A stretch of DNA of 64,000 nt from Russula earlei (GCA_025769875.1 JAGFNK010000166.1:40067-104066), one strand, 5' to 3'; numbered from the stretch's first letter, positions 11,435-22,602 are shown. Translations and numbers: made by a program. Notes: generated by a model from the letters alone, not told the origin.

Positions 11435-12766
11435 GACTTAGGCGGGATTGATGAGTTCTTTATGCTCCCCATCTGATTACCATCTGATGTCGTTAACATT
11501 CTGTGCGATTGTCCTTATTTGACTCGAGTCACTCTAGTTTCTGTAATGTAAGGATACCCTTGCGGCGTTACGTGTGAATTGGATCGGAATCGCCCTACCG
11601 GAACGCGCCCGTCGACACACACACACACACACACACTATCTCTTTCTCTCCCTCTCTCGCTCGCACACACTCCCGCCGCCTCGACCGTCCACACGAGACG
11701 CATGCGCATATCGTCAACGCCCCCACCTTCGCCTATAAGCCGACAAAACCCCCAAACGAAAGGCCGAAGAATATCGACTGACGCCACCGCCCTCGTCTCC
11801 AGTGAACGGCGTTTCCTCCTCCATTCCCGCCTGTCCGACCCTGCTCCCTTCCCCTCTCAGTTACTTTTCCTTTCCTTCTAGATAGGTCTTCGTATCGTTC
11901 GTTCTTGACCACGCGCGCCCCGTTCGTCTCGCGTTTCAGGGTATTTATCTTATTCTTCTCTCTTTCTCCTTAGCTACCACCTAGTCTTTTCACGTATATA
12001 GGTTTGCCTCTACCTTCGAGTACGGCACATAGCATACGTGCCCCGCCCATACCTATCGAACAAACGCCGATCCCCCTCTTCCTCCCCTTTGTCACCCAAT
12101 ACTCACGCCCACCCTTAACGCAGTCAAAGGCACCCCAACTGTCTGTCTTCAGTGCCATTACTCAGATCTCGTTCTTCTAACCTTGTGTGATACCTTGAAT
12201 CCAATGCAGAACACAACTCCCGTCATACATCTAATGATGATTCTTCCAACCATGCACTCATGCTCACGTCCCTTGTCGATTCTATCAACACCATGCAGTT
12301 CTTCAGGCACCCACACACATAATGACACTGCATCGAATATGAATACAAATCTGATAAATCACGACACATTCACATTGATATCTCTGACACCAGAGGAACA
12401 TCCACTTCCATCGCTACGTCCACGCATGATATTTCATGATTTCGATCCACCGTTGGTTCACGAATGAGGGATCAGTCTATCGACAAGCCAACCGCAACCT
12501 GCAAAAGACGGAAGAAATGGAAGTGCACATGAAGGGGCCACAGATGGGATGAGGGAGTGACAGAAAACACACGTAAATGAGTGTGGTCCACTATGATCGC
12601 AGCGCTTGTTGTCACCTTGGTCACCGCTACGCCGTTAGCCTGCGTGGTGTTGTTCCATTTGCGGCTTCGATGCTAGGCATTGCCATTGCCGGTCCTCCTC
12701 CATTACAAGTTTCGGGAGTTTGACCGGCGCAGATGTTGTGTATTCATTGCTTTTGGGAACACCTGG
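11435..12766. other. Spacer 3 (duplicate of 21251-22602)
   Basis: No intact gene. Pyrimidine-rich DNA with an (AC)n run, then minus-strand remnants of the membrane-protein family near 12.3-12.6 kb. The stretch is colinear with 21251-22602 over its whole length, including matching microsatellites, which shows segmental duplication. Confidence 0.55.
11614..11637. repeat. (AC)n microsatellite
   Basis: About eleven AC units directly after GTCG. The duplicate locus near 21.41 kb has only about seven, so the array changed length after duplication. Confidence 0.9.
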
Positions 12767-13644
12767 CTATGGCGAAGGCGGCGCTGCCGACCCACTCCCA
12801 GAGATCACCGTATGAGCTAAGGCGCATGACGGCCACCCCAAAGCTGTGTGTAGTGGACTCGCATCAATGCTCGTGTCAAATCCCCCATGTACATCCCACG
12901 AACGTTCGATCTCCTCCCGCTCCTTCGCTCTATCCTTCTTCGCGACACTTTGCTGTTCTGCTGTCGCTGTTCGAAACGCGTCGACGTCACTGAGGTCGCC
13001 TGTGTCAGCAAAGTTGAGGTTGAGCTCGGTGATATCATCTAATGGAGCACGCGGGTATGGCCACAGCGACGAGTCCCAAGTCACAAGCGCACAGGTTGCG
13101 GGGGAGGTGCCGTTGCTAGGAAGACATACGGCTGTGACAGTGGCCGGATTGGTCACCGATACACACAGGGCGGGGCAGATTTGGGATGAGCTTGTATTGA
13201 CGGTGTAGATGATGCTGAAGTTGGTAGAACAGAAGGTGCAGAGTGATAGGATAGCAGAGGGGGAACAAGAGTGTAAGACACCTTCTCGGATGATACGAAT
13301 CCACGTAGCAAAGGGCGCAGCATGACGTCCCCCAGTTCGTGTATCCTGACATGATAGGCGTGTGTCTGTGGTCGTTCGTAATTGTGCCGCTCACCACTGC
13401 TATCCTCGTCTCGGAGATGTGACGATGTCATGCTACTCGTGTGACTCGGTAGCGTGTCAAACAGCGCAAAGATCACGTCCTGCATGGGCAGCTGGGAATC
13501 CGTCGGCCATGGAGAGTGAACGAGTTGCACCGGAACATGACATGTCGGAAGCGGGGATTCAGACGACTCGGGCTTGAGCGCGGAGCAGGAAATGTCCTCA
13601 AGCGGGTGCGCTGCAGCTAACGTGAGGCATGCCGTCAGTGACAA
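12767..13644 (-). pseudogene. Membrane-protein gene remnant R4 (C-terminal part)
   Basis: Minus strand. Segment 13644-13400 (HPLEDISCSALKPESS, QDVIFALF, HLRDEDSSG) is followed by a near-canonical intron, GTGAGC to CATGTCAG, about 50 nt. Next come FATWIRIIREGVL, a Ser/Thr-rich stretch and the tail SSLWPYPRAPLDDI ... ATAEQQSVAKKDRAKEREEI. The tail is shared with R1 and R5. The 'WIRIIREGVL' motif recalls loops in fungal 7-span DUF6533-type proteins, but that is a guess. The exon frames do not join without a stop. Probably broken. Confidence 0.4.
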
Positions 13645-14081
13645 GGGTCACAATATGACGCCAAAATCATGCAACAGTGTAACAGATCACGTCGAATTTC
13701 ATGCCGACAGCTTATAATGTAGGCTAGGGAGAGATGCCGACTGACATGCCGGGCTGACCGTGGTCTGGAGTGTGTGCGTGTTGACAGCGATGTAGTCCTT
13801 CGGACACAGGCTCACTTTGAATCTGTGATAAAGATGCGCGCAAAGACGCCAGTGCATAATACATTATGAATCCATTCAATGAACTTTGACAGGCAAGACA
13901 ATCATCACAAGAAGCAAGCAAGAGACGCACGTCACTCACCACCACTGAGAAGATAGCTTCACCTACATTGCCAATGTGCCCAACTCTCCTGTACGATGGC
14001 AGCTGGGTTCCCTATCGTTCTCCATCCTCCATCAAAGGAGCACTCTGCCCATGTCGTATCATCGGCCTTGGGTGACATGCT
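13645..14081. other. Spacer before the nested insertion
   Basis: No gene. Colinear with 23421-23850. Its right end, ACATGCT at 14075-14081, is the target site of the solo LTR that follows. Confidence 0.5.
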
Positions 14082-14376
14082 TGTTGAGACAAAGAGTAGC
14101 CGAAGCGTTGACGCGTCGGCCCAAACTGTCCGGGCGGCCCACAGGCCCGGACCACATAAGCGTTTCAGCTCAGTTGCTGAAACGCGATAACAAATTTGAT
14201 AGTGTGATCTAAGACAATCGGTAGCTAGCACATAGCGATCATGAAAACAATTTGATAGTTACTATAGACAAAATAATTAGGGACGCTCTCAGATACTTAA
14301 GAGCGTTGTACATACAGTAGATACTTCAGTTTTGTCTCACAGAAACTGAAGTAAGTACTTACTATCTCACGATCTT

Positions 14377-14624
14377 TGTAGCGAATACTCAGTCTTATTG
14401 TAGAAGACTATATTAAGGAGTGTTCTAACCTGTAGCGAATACTAAAGGAGTAATTAGTTACGTGTGCAAAGTAAATGAGTGTGTGACTGACCTCAGTCTT
14501 ATTGTAGAAGACTGAGGGACGAGAAAATTCCGTAAAATGAACTATATACATTTGCGCTTGTTTGTCATGCGCCACGTGAGCACATGACTGACTCGTCACA
14601 CTGTGGCTGGCCACAACTCCAACA
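14377..14624 (-). repeat. Copia-1 3' LTR
   Basis: 248 bp, plus-strand ends TGTAGCG...CCAACA. In element orientation it starts TGTTGGAGTTG. The polypurine tract lies immediately to its right. Confidence 0.95.
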
Positions 14625-14634
14625 CGCCCCCTCA
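14625..14634 (-). other. Copia-1 polypurine tract
   Basis: Minus strand TGAGGGGGCG abuts the 3' LTR and overlaps the pol stop codon (TGA, 14632-14634). This is the expected priming site for second-strand DNA synthesis. Confidence 0.75.
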
Positions 14635-17600
14635 GCCTGCGTGGCGAAGTCCCATCTCGCTGGAGAACTTTTCATGCTTTTCTCGAGCAAGTCCTTTGGT
14701 CAAAACATCAGCAGTTTGGTCCTCAGTGGGGATGTACTGAAAGCAAAGCTCCTCGCTTTCAACTTTGTGCCGCAAAAAATGATGTCGGACTTCAATATGC
14801 TTGGTCCTGTCGTGAAACTCGGGGTTCCGCGTGATGGCTATTGTGGACTGGTTGTCCACATGAAGAGTGGTTGGAGAGTGAAGGTTTGTCCCTAGTTCAC
14901 TCAGCAAGCGTCTGAGCCACACTAACTCTTTTGTAGCATGCGCGGCGGCGATATACTCGGCTTCAGTGCTTGAAAGAGCAACTGAGCTTTGTTTTTTCGA
15001 ACTCCAGCTGATTGCTCCTCCTCCCAGCATGAATACAAAGCCTGATGTGGATTTGTGGTCATTCACATCACTGGCCCAGTCTGCATCGACGAAACCATGC
15101 AAAATGGTGCCACCAGGGACTCCTTGTTGAAAGACAAGCTGGTGAGTGCTGGTGGCTCGGAGGTATCGAAATGCGCGATCAAGTGCACGCTGGTGTTCAG
15201 GTCCTGGGTTCGCAGCGTGTCAGCCAAGGGCTGCCACAGTGTATGCAAGGTCAGGACGTGTACCAAGCATTGGGTACATAAGTGCACCAATAGCACTTTG
15301 GTAGGTTTTGGCGTTGATCTCAGGCGAGGTAAGCTTCATTAGATGCTCGTTCGCAAGTGTTGGTGTGCTGATGGGGCGCGCGTCAGCTTTGCCATACTTC
15401 TCTAGGATTTCATTGATATATTTTTCTTGAGAGAGGGCCATCCAACCAGCATCGCGATTCCATGTGATTCGCATGCCCAAGATCCAGGAGATGTCACCAA
15501 GGTCGGTCATCTTGTAGTGCCGTTTCAGGGCTGATTTGTCTTTGTTGATGGTTTCCATAGATTTAGATGCCATTATGATATCATCAACGTATAAGGCGAT
15601 GATGGAGAGGTCTCCATCATGTGTGCGTGTGAAGATGGCGTGGTCGGCCTCCATGCGTTGATAACCCATGGAGCTGAGTTTGCCTCGGATGTCTTCGTAC
15701 CAGACGCGGCCGCCTTGTTTGGTGCCATACAGGGCTTTGATGAGGCGCAATACCATGCCTTCGGGGATGTTGAAACCAGGTGGGGGTTCCATAAATATTT
15801 CTTCTTTTAGTTCCCCATTGAGGTATGCTGATTTAACGTCCATCTGGTGGACTTCTAGGTCACGTTCAGCGGCAAGAGCAAGTACAGTACGAAGGGAGGC
15901 GAATTTCGCAACAGGCGCGAACGTTTCGTCATAGTCGATCCCCTCGACTTGTGTGAAGCCCTGCGCTACAACGCGGGCCTTATATTTTTGGGTGGAGCCA
16001 TCGGGCCCCCGCTTGATGCGGAATACCCATTTACTTCCAACGACCTTGCAATCTTTGGGACGTGGGGCGATTTCATATACGCCCATGCGCTCAAATGAGC
16101 GTCTTTCTTCCTCGCAAGCCACTTCCCACTCAGCAGCGTCTGGACGTGCCATGGCCTGAGCATAGGTGCGTGGGTCATTCATGGTGATGTCTAGGGCTGC
16201 ATTGGCATGTTCTGTAGGACGCTTTCGTGAGCCATATGAGGTTACAGAGTAGTGCGGATCATCATCACGGATCGGTGCGTGGAGTGTGTGTTTCGGACAG
16301 GAAGAGATAGGCTCAGGTGGAGCCGGGGGTTGTATGGTAAGTGTTTCTTCGACTTCACTTTCACTTTCTGATAGAGCTTCGGACAGGGGAGTTTCAGTTT
16401 GCGGAGTAATAATAGGTTCATCTGCTGTGTCCATGTTGTCCGTGTTGTCAGTTTGGATGATAACACGTTCAAAGGATTTGACTGGGCCCCCTTCATCGAA
16501 GATGACGTCGTGTGACTCCAGGAAGCGGTGTGAAGGTCGATGTATCAGATGGTAAGCTTTGTGGTTTTGGGCATACCCAAGGAACATGCACACTAATGAC
16601 TTTGCAGCCAATTTGCTACATTTTTTGGTCGGGATGTGTACGAACGCGCGGGAGCCAAAAACACGGAGGCGGGAAACATCAGGTTTGTTTCCGCTCCAGG
16701 CTTCTTCTGGTGTGATGTCTCCAAGTGCACGTGTTGGAGAGACGTTGTGCAGAAGGGCAGCATGTTGAAGTGCGACATACCAGAACGATTCTGGTAGGCC
16801 AGCATCGCTCAGCATTGCACGGACCTTGTCAAGTAAGGCGCGGTTCATGCGTTCGGCAACACCGTTGTGCTGGGGGGTGTCGGGCGTCGTAAGTTCTTGC
16901 CTGATCCCCTTGCTTTCCAGATGGTTTTTGACTTCATGGCCAATATATTCACCTCCTCCATCACTGCGAAGAACTTTCATGCGGTGGCCGGTTTCCAGTT
17001 CAGTGCGTGCAATGAATGCTTTGAGGTGGCGTGCGACGTCACTTTTGTGGCGTAACCCTTCGACAAACACTTTTCGAGATTTATTGTCTGTGAAGGTGAC
17101 GAAATACTCGAAGCCTTTGTGTGAGCATGTTGGCATCTTTCCACAGACGTCTGAGAAGACGCAGCCAAGCACTGTGTTGGCGCGCATTTCCGTGGACTTT
17201 TGGATGTCAAGGCGTGTTTGTTTGCCTTTGATGCAGGGCTCACAGAGTGTGGTAGGTGCGCTGTTTGAGATTTCCATTCCTTTCACCATCCCTTTTCTGA
17301 CCATGCGCACTACAGTGTCGACGTTAAGGTGGCCTAATCGACAATGCCAGGTGTCGATGTCAGCTTTGGAGGCTGTGCAACACGCGATTAAGGCAGTCTC
17401 GTCTGTGGACTGCATGTCTTCACCCTCGGCAGGGAAGCTTTTGACGCGTGCGATCCGGGCTGTTTCTGGGGTGACAGTTCTCATGTTCATAACATAGAGT
17501 TTTCCCTGGATTTGCCCATTGCAGGTGAGCATTCCCTTTTGGTTGAATAGCTGACAACTTTTCCCAGTGAAATGGATATCAGCGCCACACCGAGAGAGTT

Positions 17601-17865
17601 GGGCAACTGATAGAAAATTTCCGTTTAGCTCTGGGACAAAGAGTACGTCGCGGAGTATGGCATTGTGCCAGTGTCCGTTTGCATTCATGCGGACAGGGAT
17701 GCGCCCGAATCCAGTGGCATGGATGACACTGTCATCACCCAGAGTGATGCGCATTGGCAGCGTGAGGGTGGAGAAAGTGGAGAACCACTCGCGGTTACAG
17801 CTCATGGTGCGTGATGCACCAGAGTCGACTATCCAGCAATACTGACTGGGCTGTATAGTGTGTGC
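14632..17865 (-). pseudogene. pol: Copia-1 pol (protease, integrase, RT, RNase H) with one in-frame stop
   Basis: Polyprotein for proteolysis, reverse transcription and integration. Just after the gag stop comes the protease site WIVDSGASRTM (about 17.82 kb). In the frame read from 17805 follow GAG-pre-integrase (WHCRLGHLN, residue 152; CEPCIKGKQ), and the integrase core with D219, D282 (RSDGGGEY) and E318 (QHNGVAERMNRA). RT follows (KARVVAQGFTQVEGIDYDETF; YVDDIIMAS at 739), then RNase H (GFVDADWASD, STEAEYIAA). One TGA at 15220-15222 interrupts the frame just before RNase H, where related proteins have Arg. All catalytic motifs are present, so it is only lightly damaged. Confidence 0.93.
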
Positions 17866-18819
17866 TCAGAGAGCGAACGCGGCATTTGGATAGGAAGATG
17901 GGTCTGTGGCGATTGCACTGAAGAGTTGAACGTCATCGCTGGTTGTCTCAGCAACTGCAACCTTTGCAGACGAGGAGGTCGCCGCAGCAGTGGAGGCAGG
18001 TGTGGCTGCCTTTGCTTGCTCCTTCTTCAATTTCCGGCATTCCTTTACGTCGTGGCCAGGGATATTGCAGTGAGTGCAATGTTTAGTCTTATCCTTTTGC
18101 TTATTTTTTCCCTTTGCTTTCTTAGCGGCTTTGGCGAAGAACACGGTGGCGCTTGTTCCAGAAGCGTTCACGCGGCGTTGCTCTTCGTTGATGATTTGGG
18201 ATTTGATGAAATCAGTGGAGATTTCGGAGACTTTAGTGGTGCAATGGATGGTTTTAAGAGTGGCCATGGAGTCCGGGAGTGTTTGAAGGAGGATGTACGC
18301 GAGGAGCTTGTCCTCGATTGAGAAACCGAGTGTGGCAAGCGTTCGCGAGCAGCGGAGCAGCCTGTTGAGTTGGGGTTCAACGGGTTCGTCCTCGGACAGT
18401 GTGCCTCGGAATAACTCCTCTATGAGGTGAGTGATGCTTTGTTCACCAGTGCCTTCATAGCAGGCTGACAGCTTGTCCCAGCATTCTTTGGCTGTTTTGG
18501 CATCAAGGACGGAGTTCAGGGGCTCGTTTTTTAGCGTTAGGCATATTTGAGCGTGTGCCTCGCGGTCTCGGTAAAGCCAGTCTTCGGAGCCAGTGGGGTC
18601 GCTGCTTGGGTTGGGTTTGGTGTAGGTCCCATCAACTACTGTCCAGAGTTCTCGAGTTTTGAGAACTGTTCGGATGCGGAACTTCCAGAACTGGAACTCG
18701 GTCCCTTCGTCATCAAGGAAAGGCACGTCATAGTGGCGCGAGTTGGCCTTTGAGGTAGTTTTCACGGCTCCTGCAGAAGGGGCATTTCCGCTGTTTGGCG
18801 GGGATGTACTGGTACTCAT
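17866..18819 (-). CDS. gag: Copia-1 gag
   Basis: 317 residues from ATG 18819. Capsid/nucleocapsid protein forming the virus-like particle. The capsid-like part carries WKFRIRTVLKTRELW, AKECWDKLSACYEG and LLAYILLQTLPDSM; near residue 245 is a zinc knuckle, CTHCNIPGHDVKEC (CX2CX4HX4C). It ends at TGA 17866-17868, after which the same frame continues directly into protease. Copia elements usually have one unbroken gag-pol frame, so this TGA is either a mutation (CGA to TGA) or, less likely, a readthrough site. Confidence 0.92.
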   Translation of the reverse strand: MSTSTSPPNSGNAPSAGAVKTTSKANSRHYDVPFLDDEGTEFQFWKFRIRTVLKTRELWTVVDGTYTKPNPSSDPTGSEDWLYRDREAHAQICLTLKNEPLNSVLDAKTAKECWDKLSACYEGTGEQSITHLIEELFRGTLSEDEPVEPQLNRLLRCSRTLATLGFSIEDKLLAYILLQTLPDSMATLKTIHCTTKVSEISTDFIKSQIINEEQRRVNASGTSATVFFAKAAKKAKGKNKQKDKTKHCTHCNIPGHDVKECRKLKKEQAKAATPASTAAATSSSAKVAVAETTSDDVQLFSAIATDPSSYPNAAFAL

Positions 18820-18883
18820 TTGCTATGATGTTTTGTTCTTAGTTCTGGGTGTGTTTAGATGTCGACTTGTTTTGTCTAGAGAC

Positions 18884-18900
18884 GCTCAGGTCTCATAATC
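18884..18900 (-). other. Copia-1 primer binding site (half-tRNA-Met type)
   Basis: Minus strand GATTATGAGACCTGAGC follows the 5' LTR directly. Its complement contains CUCAUAAUC, the anticodon region of elongator tRNA-Met, rather than a tRNA 3' end. Priming by a cleaved 5' half tRNA, known for Drosophila copia, is inferred. Confidence 0.6.
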
Positions 18901-19148
18901 TGTAGCGAATACTCAGTCTTATTGTAGAAGACTATATTAAGGAGTGTTCTAACCTGTAGCGAATACTAAAGGAGTAATTAGTTACATGTGCGAAGTAAAT
19001 GAGTGTGTGACTGACCTCAGTCTTATTGTAGAAAACTGAGGGACGAGAAAATTCCATAAAACGAACTATATACATTTGCGCTTGTTTGTCACGCGCCACG
19101 TGAGCACATGACTGACTCGTCACGCTGTGGCTGGCCACAACTCCAACA
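18901..19148 (-). repeat. Copia-1 5' LTR
   Basis: 248 bp, same ends as the 3' LTR. About seven differences from it, all transitions, six of them at CpG sites. Confidence 0.95.
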
Positions 19149-19293
19149 ATCTTATCAGTAGCTGATTACGCGTTGTAGTATAATTTTTATTAGGTAAATA
19201 TGACACAAGTTTCATCTCACAGAAACTGAATATAATTTTTATTAGATCTATTACGATCTAATCTACCTTATCACTGCACGATTCAACAATGCT

Positions 19294-19846
19294 TGACTTG
19301 TCATGTCTGCGATATGGGTGTGCAAATGAATGTGGCTAAAGTCAGCCTTGGACACCTGCTAATCGCGGATCCCGTGGTAGTTCAAGGATTCCTCGACGGG
19401 GGGTGATTGCAATTGAGGATTTACTATCACTGGGGCAAGTTAGGAAGCGAAATCACCTGCAGGGAAGAACAGAACAGGCGACGGACACCTCACTACTGAT
19501 GCGTGGTAGGTTACGGTTCTCGTCCGTTAAGTGAAACAGAGAGGAGCGGGGAGCTGCCGGCCCGTGGGTAATTCCGGACCTTATCCCAGACCCACGCTCA
19601 ATCTTAACTGATGAGCTTTCGCCTGTGAGTCGAGCGAGGTTCACCATGCCTGAAGTGACTAACCTTCGCATAGTCCTATTCGGCGACTCCGTTATCACAT
19701 CTCCTCATTATGTACTGGCTTCATCCAGTCATTATTGCATTGTACCGCACGCTCCTCGACTATGATCTGTGGTCCCTGCCGAGCCTCGTTGGGAGCACGT
19801 CCTTGTGAGCATCGCCAAGGTGTGTCTTTATTGCGGAGTGTCCATA
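19294..19846. other. Upstream region of F-box copy 4
   Basis: No gene. 19294-19420 continues the array sequence interrupted at 14081 (compare 23854-23990). 19620-19846 is the conserved F-box leader with ATGCCTGAAGTGACT at 19647; the F-box frame here is closed upstream by TGA at 19763-19765. Confidence 0.45.
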
Positions 19847-21250
19847 ATGACCACTGACCAGTCGATTTTAGACCGGGTGACAATCAACACGCTCCCTGAT
19901 GATGTCCTAGTGGAAATATTCCATTTCTATGTGAATCACTGGAGCGTAGAGACAAACGGATGGCATACACTGGTCCATGTGTGTCAAAGATGGCGACATG
20001 TCGTTTTTGCATCGCCATGTCGCCTGAACCTGCGCCTTGAGTACGTTGGAAAGAGACCGATGTCTGAGATGCTGGACGTTTGGCCAGCCTTACCTGTGGA
20101 GATAAGACATGGTTCCTACTTGTCAAAGTCCTGGTCCTGGGAAAACGTAGCTGTTGCCCTCGAATCTGAGCACCGCCATCCCATATGTCAAATCATCTTA
20201 TTTCACATTCCGACATCACATTGTGAAAGATTGGCCGCAGCGATGCAGAAACCGTTCCCGGAGCTGACATCTCTGCGGTTTGAGGCAGACGACAACACTG
20301 TGACTTCCCTTTCGGATTCGTTCTTGGGTGGATCCGCCCCACTTCTGCGACGATTCTCATTGTGGAATTGTCCGTTTCCAGGAACTCCAAAACTACTTTT
20401 GTCTTCCAATCAACTTGTCGTGCTTGACCTTTGTCAAATCCCCAATTCTGGTTACATTTCTCCCCAGGATTTGGTCACCGCCCTGTCGGTCATGTCCAGA
20501 CTTGAATCCCTTTGCCTTGAATTCCGATCCCCTCTATATCCGGCAAGTCGACCTCCGCCTCCGCTCACACGCTCTGTCCTCCCTGCTCTCACCGGACTTA
20601 CGTTCCAAGGCGTTCACGAGTACTTGGAGGACTTACTGGCCCAAATCGAGGCTCCCCTTCTCAGCACACTCGAGATAACATTCTTCATGGACATCGACTT
20701 CGTCCTCCCACAACTCCACCGGTTGATAAGTCAAATAGAATCGTTCAATTCATGTGACAGAGCAACTGTGCGCACTTCCGATCGTGCAATTCGATTCACA
20801 GTTTACAGAAAATCACCTCAGCTTCCGACGCTCACCTTAGCAATCAGCTGCAGAGAGTTGGATTGGCAGCTTGCATCGCTGGCCCAGGTCCGCAGCTCGT
20901 CCTTTCCCTTTCTCTCCACTTTGGTACACCTCGACATCGTGGATTATAATGTTCCTCAATCACACTGGAAAGATGACATGGAAACCACTCAATGGCTGGA
21001 ACTCCTAAACCCGTTCACTGCTGTGAAGGATCTACGCATAACCGATCAAGTTGCACGACATGTTTTCCAAGCCCTGGAAGAGCTCGTGGGAGAAAGAGTA
21101 ACAGAAATCTTACCCGCGCTCCAGAACATTTTTTTGGAGCGCCTCGAGCCTTTGGGATCAGTTCCGAAATATATTGAAGGATTCGTCGCCGCGCGAAACC
21201 TCTCTGGTCACCTTGTGGCTGTCCACCGTTCGGAAAGGACCCGTCGATGA
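19847..21250 (+). CDS. F-box/leucine-rich protein, copy 4
   Basis: Predicted SCF substrate receptor, 467 residues from ATG 19847 (MTTDQSILDRV) to TGA. The F-box is at about residues 10-65 (INTLPDDVLVEIFHFY, WHTLVHVCQRWRHVVFASP). Leucine-rich segments follow (LTGLTFQGVHEYLEDLL, LVHLDIVDYNVP). The tail reads SGHLVAVHRSERTRR, a small change from the family SGHPVAVHRW. This start was preferred because the frame upstream is closed at 19765 and copy 2 starts at the same ATG. Intact. Confidence 0.85.
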   Translation: MTTDQSILDRVTINTLPDDVLVEIFHFYVNHWSVETNGWHTLVHVCQRWRHVVFASPCRLNLRLEYVGKRPMSEMLDVWPALPVEIRHGSYLSKSWSWENVAVALESEHRHPICQIILFHIPTSHCERLAAAMQKPFPELTSLRFEADDNTVTSLSDSFLGGSAPLLRRFSLWNCPFPGTPKLLLSSNQLVVLDLCQIPNSGYISPQDLVTALSVMSRLESLCLEFRSPLYPASRPPPPLTRSVLPALTGLTFQGVHEYLEDLLAQIEAPLLSTLEITFFMDIDFVLPQLHRLISQIESFNSCDRATVRTSDRAIRFTVYRKSPQLPTLTLAISCRELDWQLASLAQVRSSSFPFLSTLVHLDIVDYNVPQSHWKDDMETTQWLELLNPFTAVKDLRITDQVARHVFQALEELVGERVTEILPALQNIFLERLEPLGSVPKYIEGFVAARNLSGHLVAVHRSERTRR

Positions 21251-22602
21251 GTTCTTTATGATCCCCATGTAATAAGCATCTGATATCATTTACCTTTTGT
21301 GCGATTTGACTCGAGTCACTCTAGTTACTGTACTGTAAGGATACCCTTGCGGCGTTACGTGTGAATAGGATCGGAATCGCCCTACCGGAACGCGCCCGTC
21401 GACGCGCACACACACACACACTATCTCTTTCCTTCCCTCTCTCGCTTGCACACACTCCCGCCGCCTCGACCGTCCACGCGAGACGCATGCGCACATCGTC
21501 AACGCCCCCGCCTTCGCCTATATGCCGACAAAACCCCAAAACGAAAGGCCGAAGAATATCGACCGACGCCCCCGCCCTCGTTTCCAGTGAACGGCATTTC
21601 CTCCTCCCTTCCCGCCTGTCCAACCCTGTTCCTTTCTCATCTTAGTGACTTTTCCTTTCCTTCTAGTTAGATCCTCGTATCGTTCGTTCTCGACCACGCG
21701 CGCGCCACGTTCGTCTCGCGTTTCAGCGTATTTGTCTTACTCTTCTCTCTTTCTCCTTAGCTACCACTTAGTCTTTTCATGTATATAGGTTTGCCTCTAC
21801 CTTCGAGTACGGTACATGGCATACGTACCCCGCCCATACCTATCGAACAGAAACCGTCCCCCCTCTTCCTCTCCTTTGTCTACCCATAGTCACGCCCACC
21901 CTTAACGCAATCAAAGGCACGCCAACGTGTCTGTCTTCAGTGCCATCACTCAGATCTCGTTCTTCTAACCTCTTGTGATACCTTGAATCCAATGCAGAAC
22001 ACGAATCCTGTTATATATCTGTTGATGTTTTCTCCAAGCATGCGCTCATGCTCACGTCCCTTGTAAATTCTATCAACATCATACAGTTCTTCAGGCACGC
22101 ACACACAGCATGACACTGCATCGGATATGAATACAAGTCTGATAAATCACGACAATACATCCACATTGATATCTCTGACACCAGAGGAACATCCACTTCC
22201 ATCGCTACACCCACCCACGTTGGTTCACGAATGAGGGAGCAGTCTATCGACAAGCCAACCGCAACCTGCAAAAGACGGAAGAAAATGAGGTGTAAATGAA
22301 GGGCCACAGATGGGAAGAGGGAGTGACAGAAAACACACGTAAATGAGTGTGGTACACTATGATCGCAGCGCTTGCTGTCACCTTGGTCACCGCTACGCCG
22401 TCAGCCTGCGTGGTGTTGTTCCATTTGCGGCTTTGAATCTGGCTTCGACATGTCGATGTTAGGCATTGCCATTGCCGGTCCTCCTCCATTACAAGTTTCG
22501 GGAGTTTTACCGGTGCAGATGTTGTGTATTCATTGCTTTTGGGAACACCTGGCTATGGCGAAGGCGGCGCGACCGACCCACTCCCAGAGACCACCGTACG
22601 AG
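21251..22602. other. Spacer 4 (duplicate of 11435-12766)
   Basis: Pyrimidine-rich DNA with a short (AC)n run at about 21407-21421, and minus-strand membrane-protein fragments at 22011-22489 (LIFFRLLQVAVGLSIDCSL; KVTASAAIIVYHTHL). No intact gene. Colinear with spacer 3. Confidence 0.55.

Larger units (their letters stand above)
14377..19148 (-). mobile_element. Copia-1: Ty1/Copia LTR retrotransposon, structurally complete
   Basis: 4,772 bp, minus strand, with two 248-bp LTRs and a perfect 5-bp target duplication ATCTT (14372-14376 and 19149-19153). The order is gag, protease, integrase, reverse transcriptase, RNase H, as in Ty1/Copia. Gag and pol share one frame, interrupted by only two TGA stops. 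The LTRs differ at about seven positions, so the insertion is fairly young. It sits inside an older solo LTR. Confidence 0.95.
14082..19288. repeat. Old solo LTR split by Copia-1
   Basis: An LTR of about 430 bp in two pieces, 14082-14376 and 19154-19288, starting TGTTGAGAC and ending GATTCAACA. It is flanked by the direct repeat ATGCT (14077-14081 and 19289-19293). It is a diverged relative of the 480-bp Copia-2/3 LTR: both carry CTTAAGAG, a GAAGTRAGTACTTACT stretch and TAATCACRCGTTGTAG. No coding sequence belongs to it. The paralogous site near 23.85 kb is empty. Confidence 0.8.

Noticed and set aside
12767..13644. STE3-type pheromone receptor (VIFALFGTPP resembling the end of TM7)
   Set aside because: Only one short hydrophobic motif fits; the expected seven spans and loops are not seen.
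16826..17497. 223-codon plus-strand frame inside Copia-1
   Set aside because: Antisense of the integrase region; no recognisable protein features.
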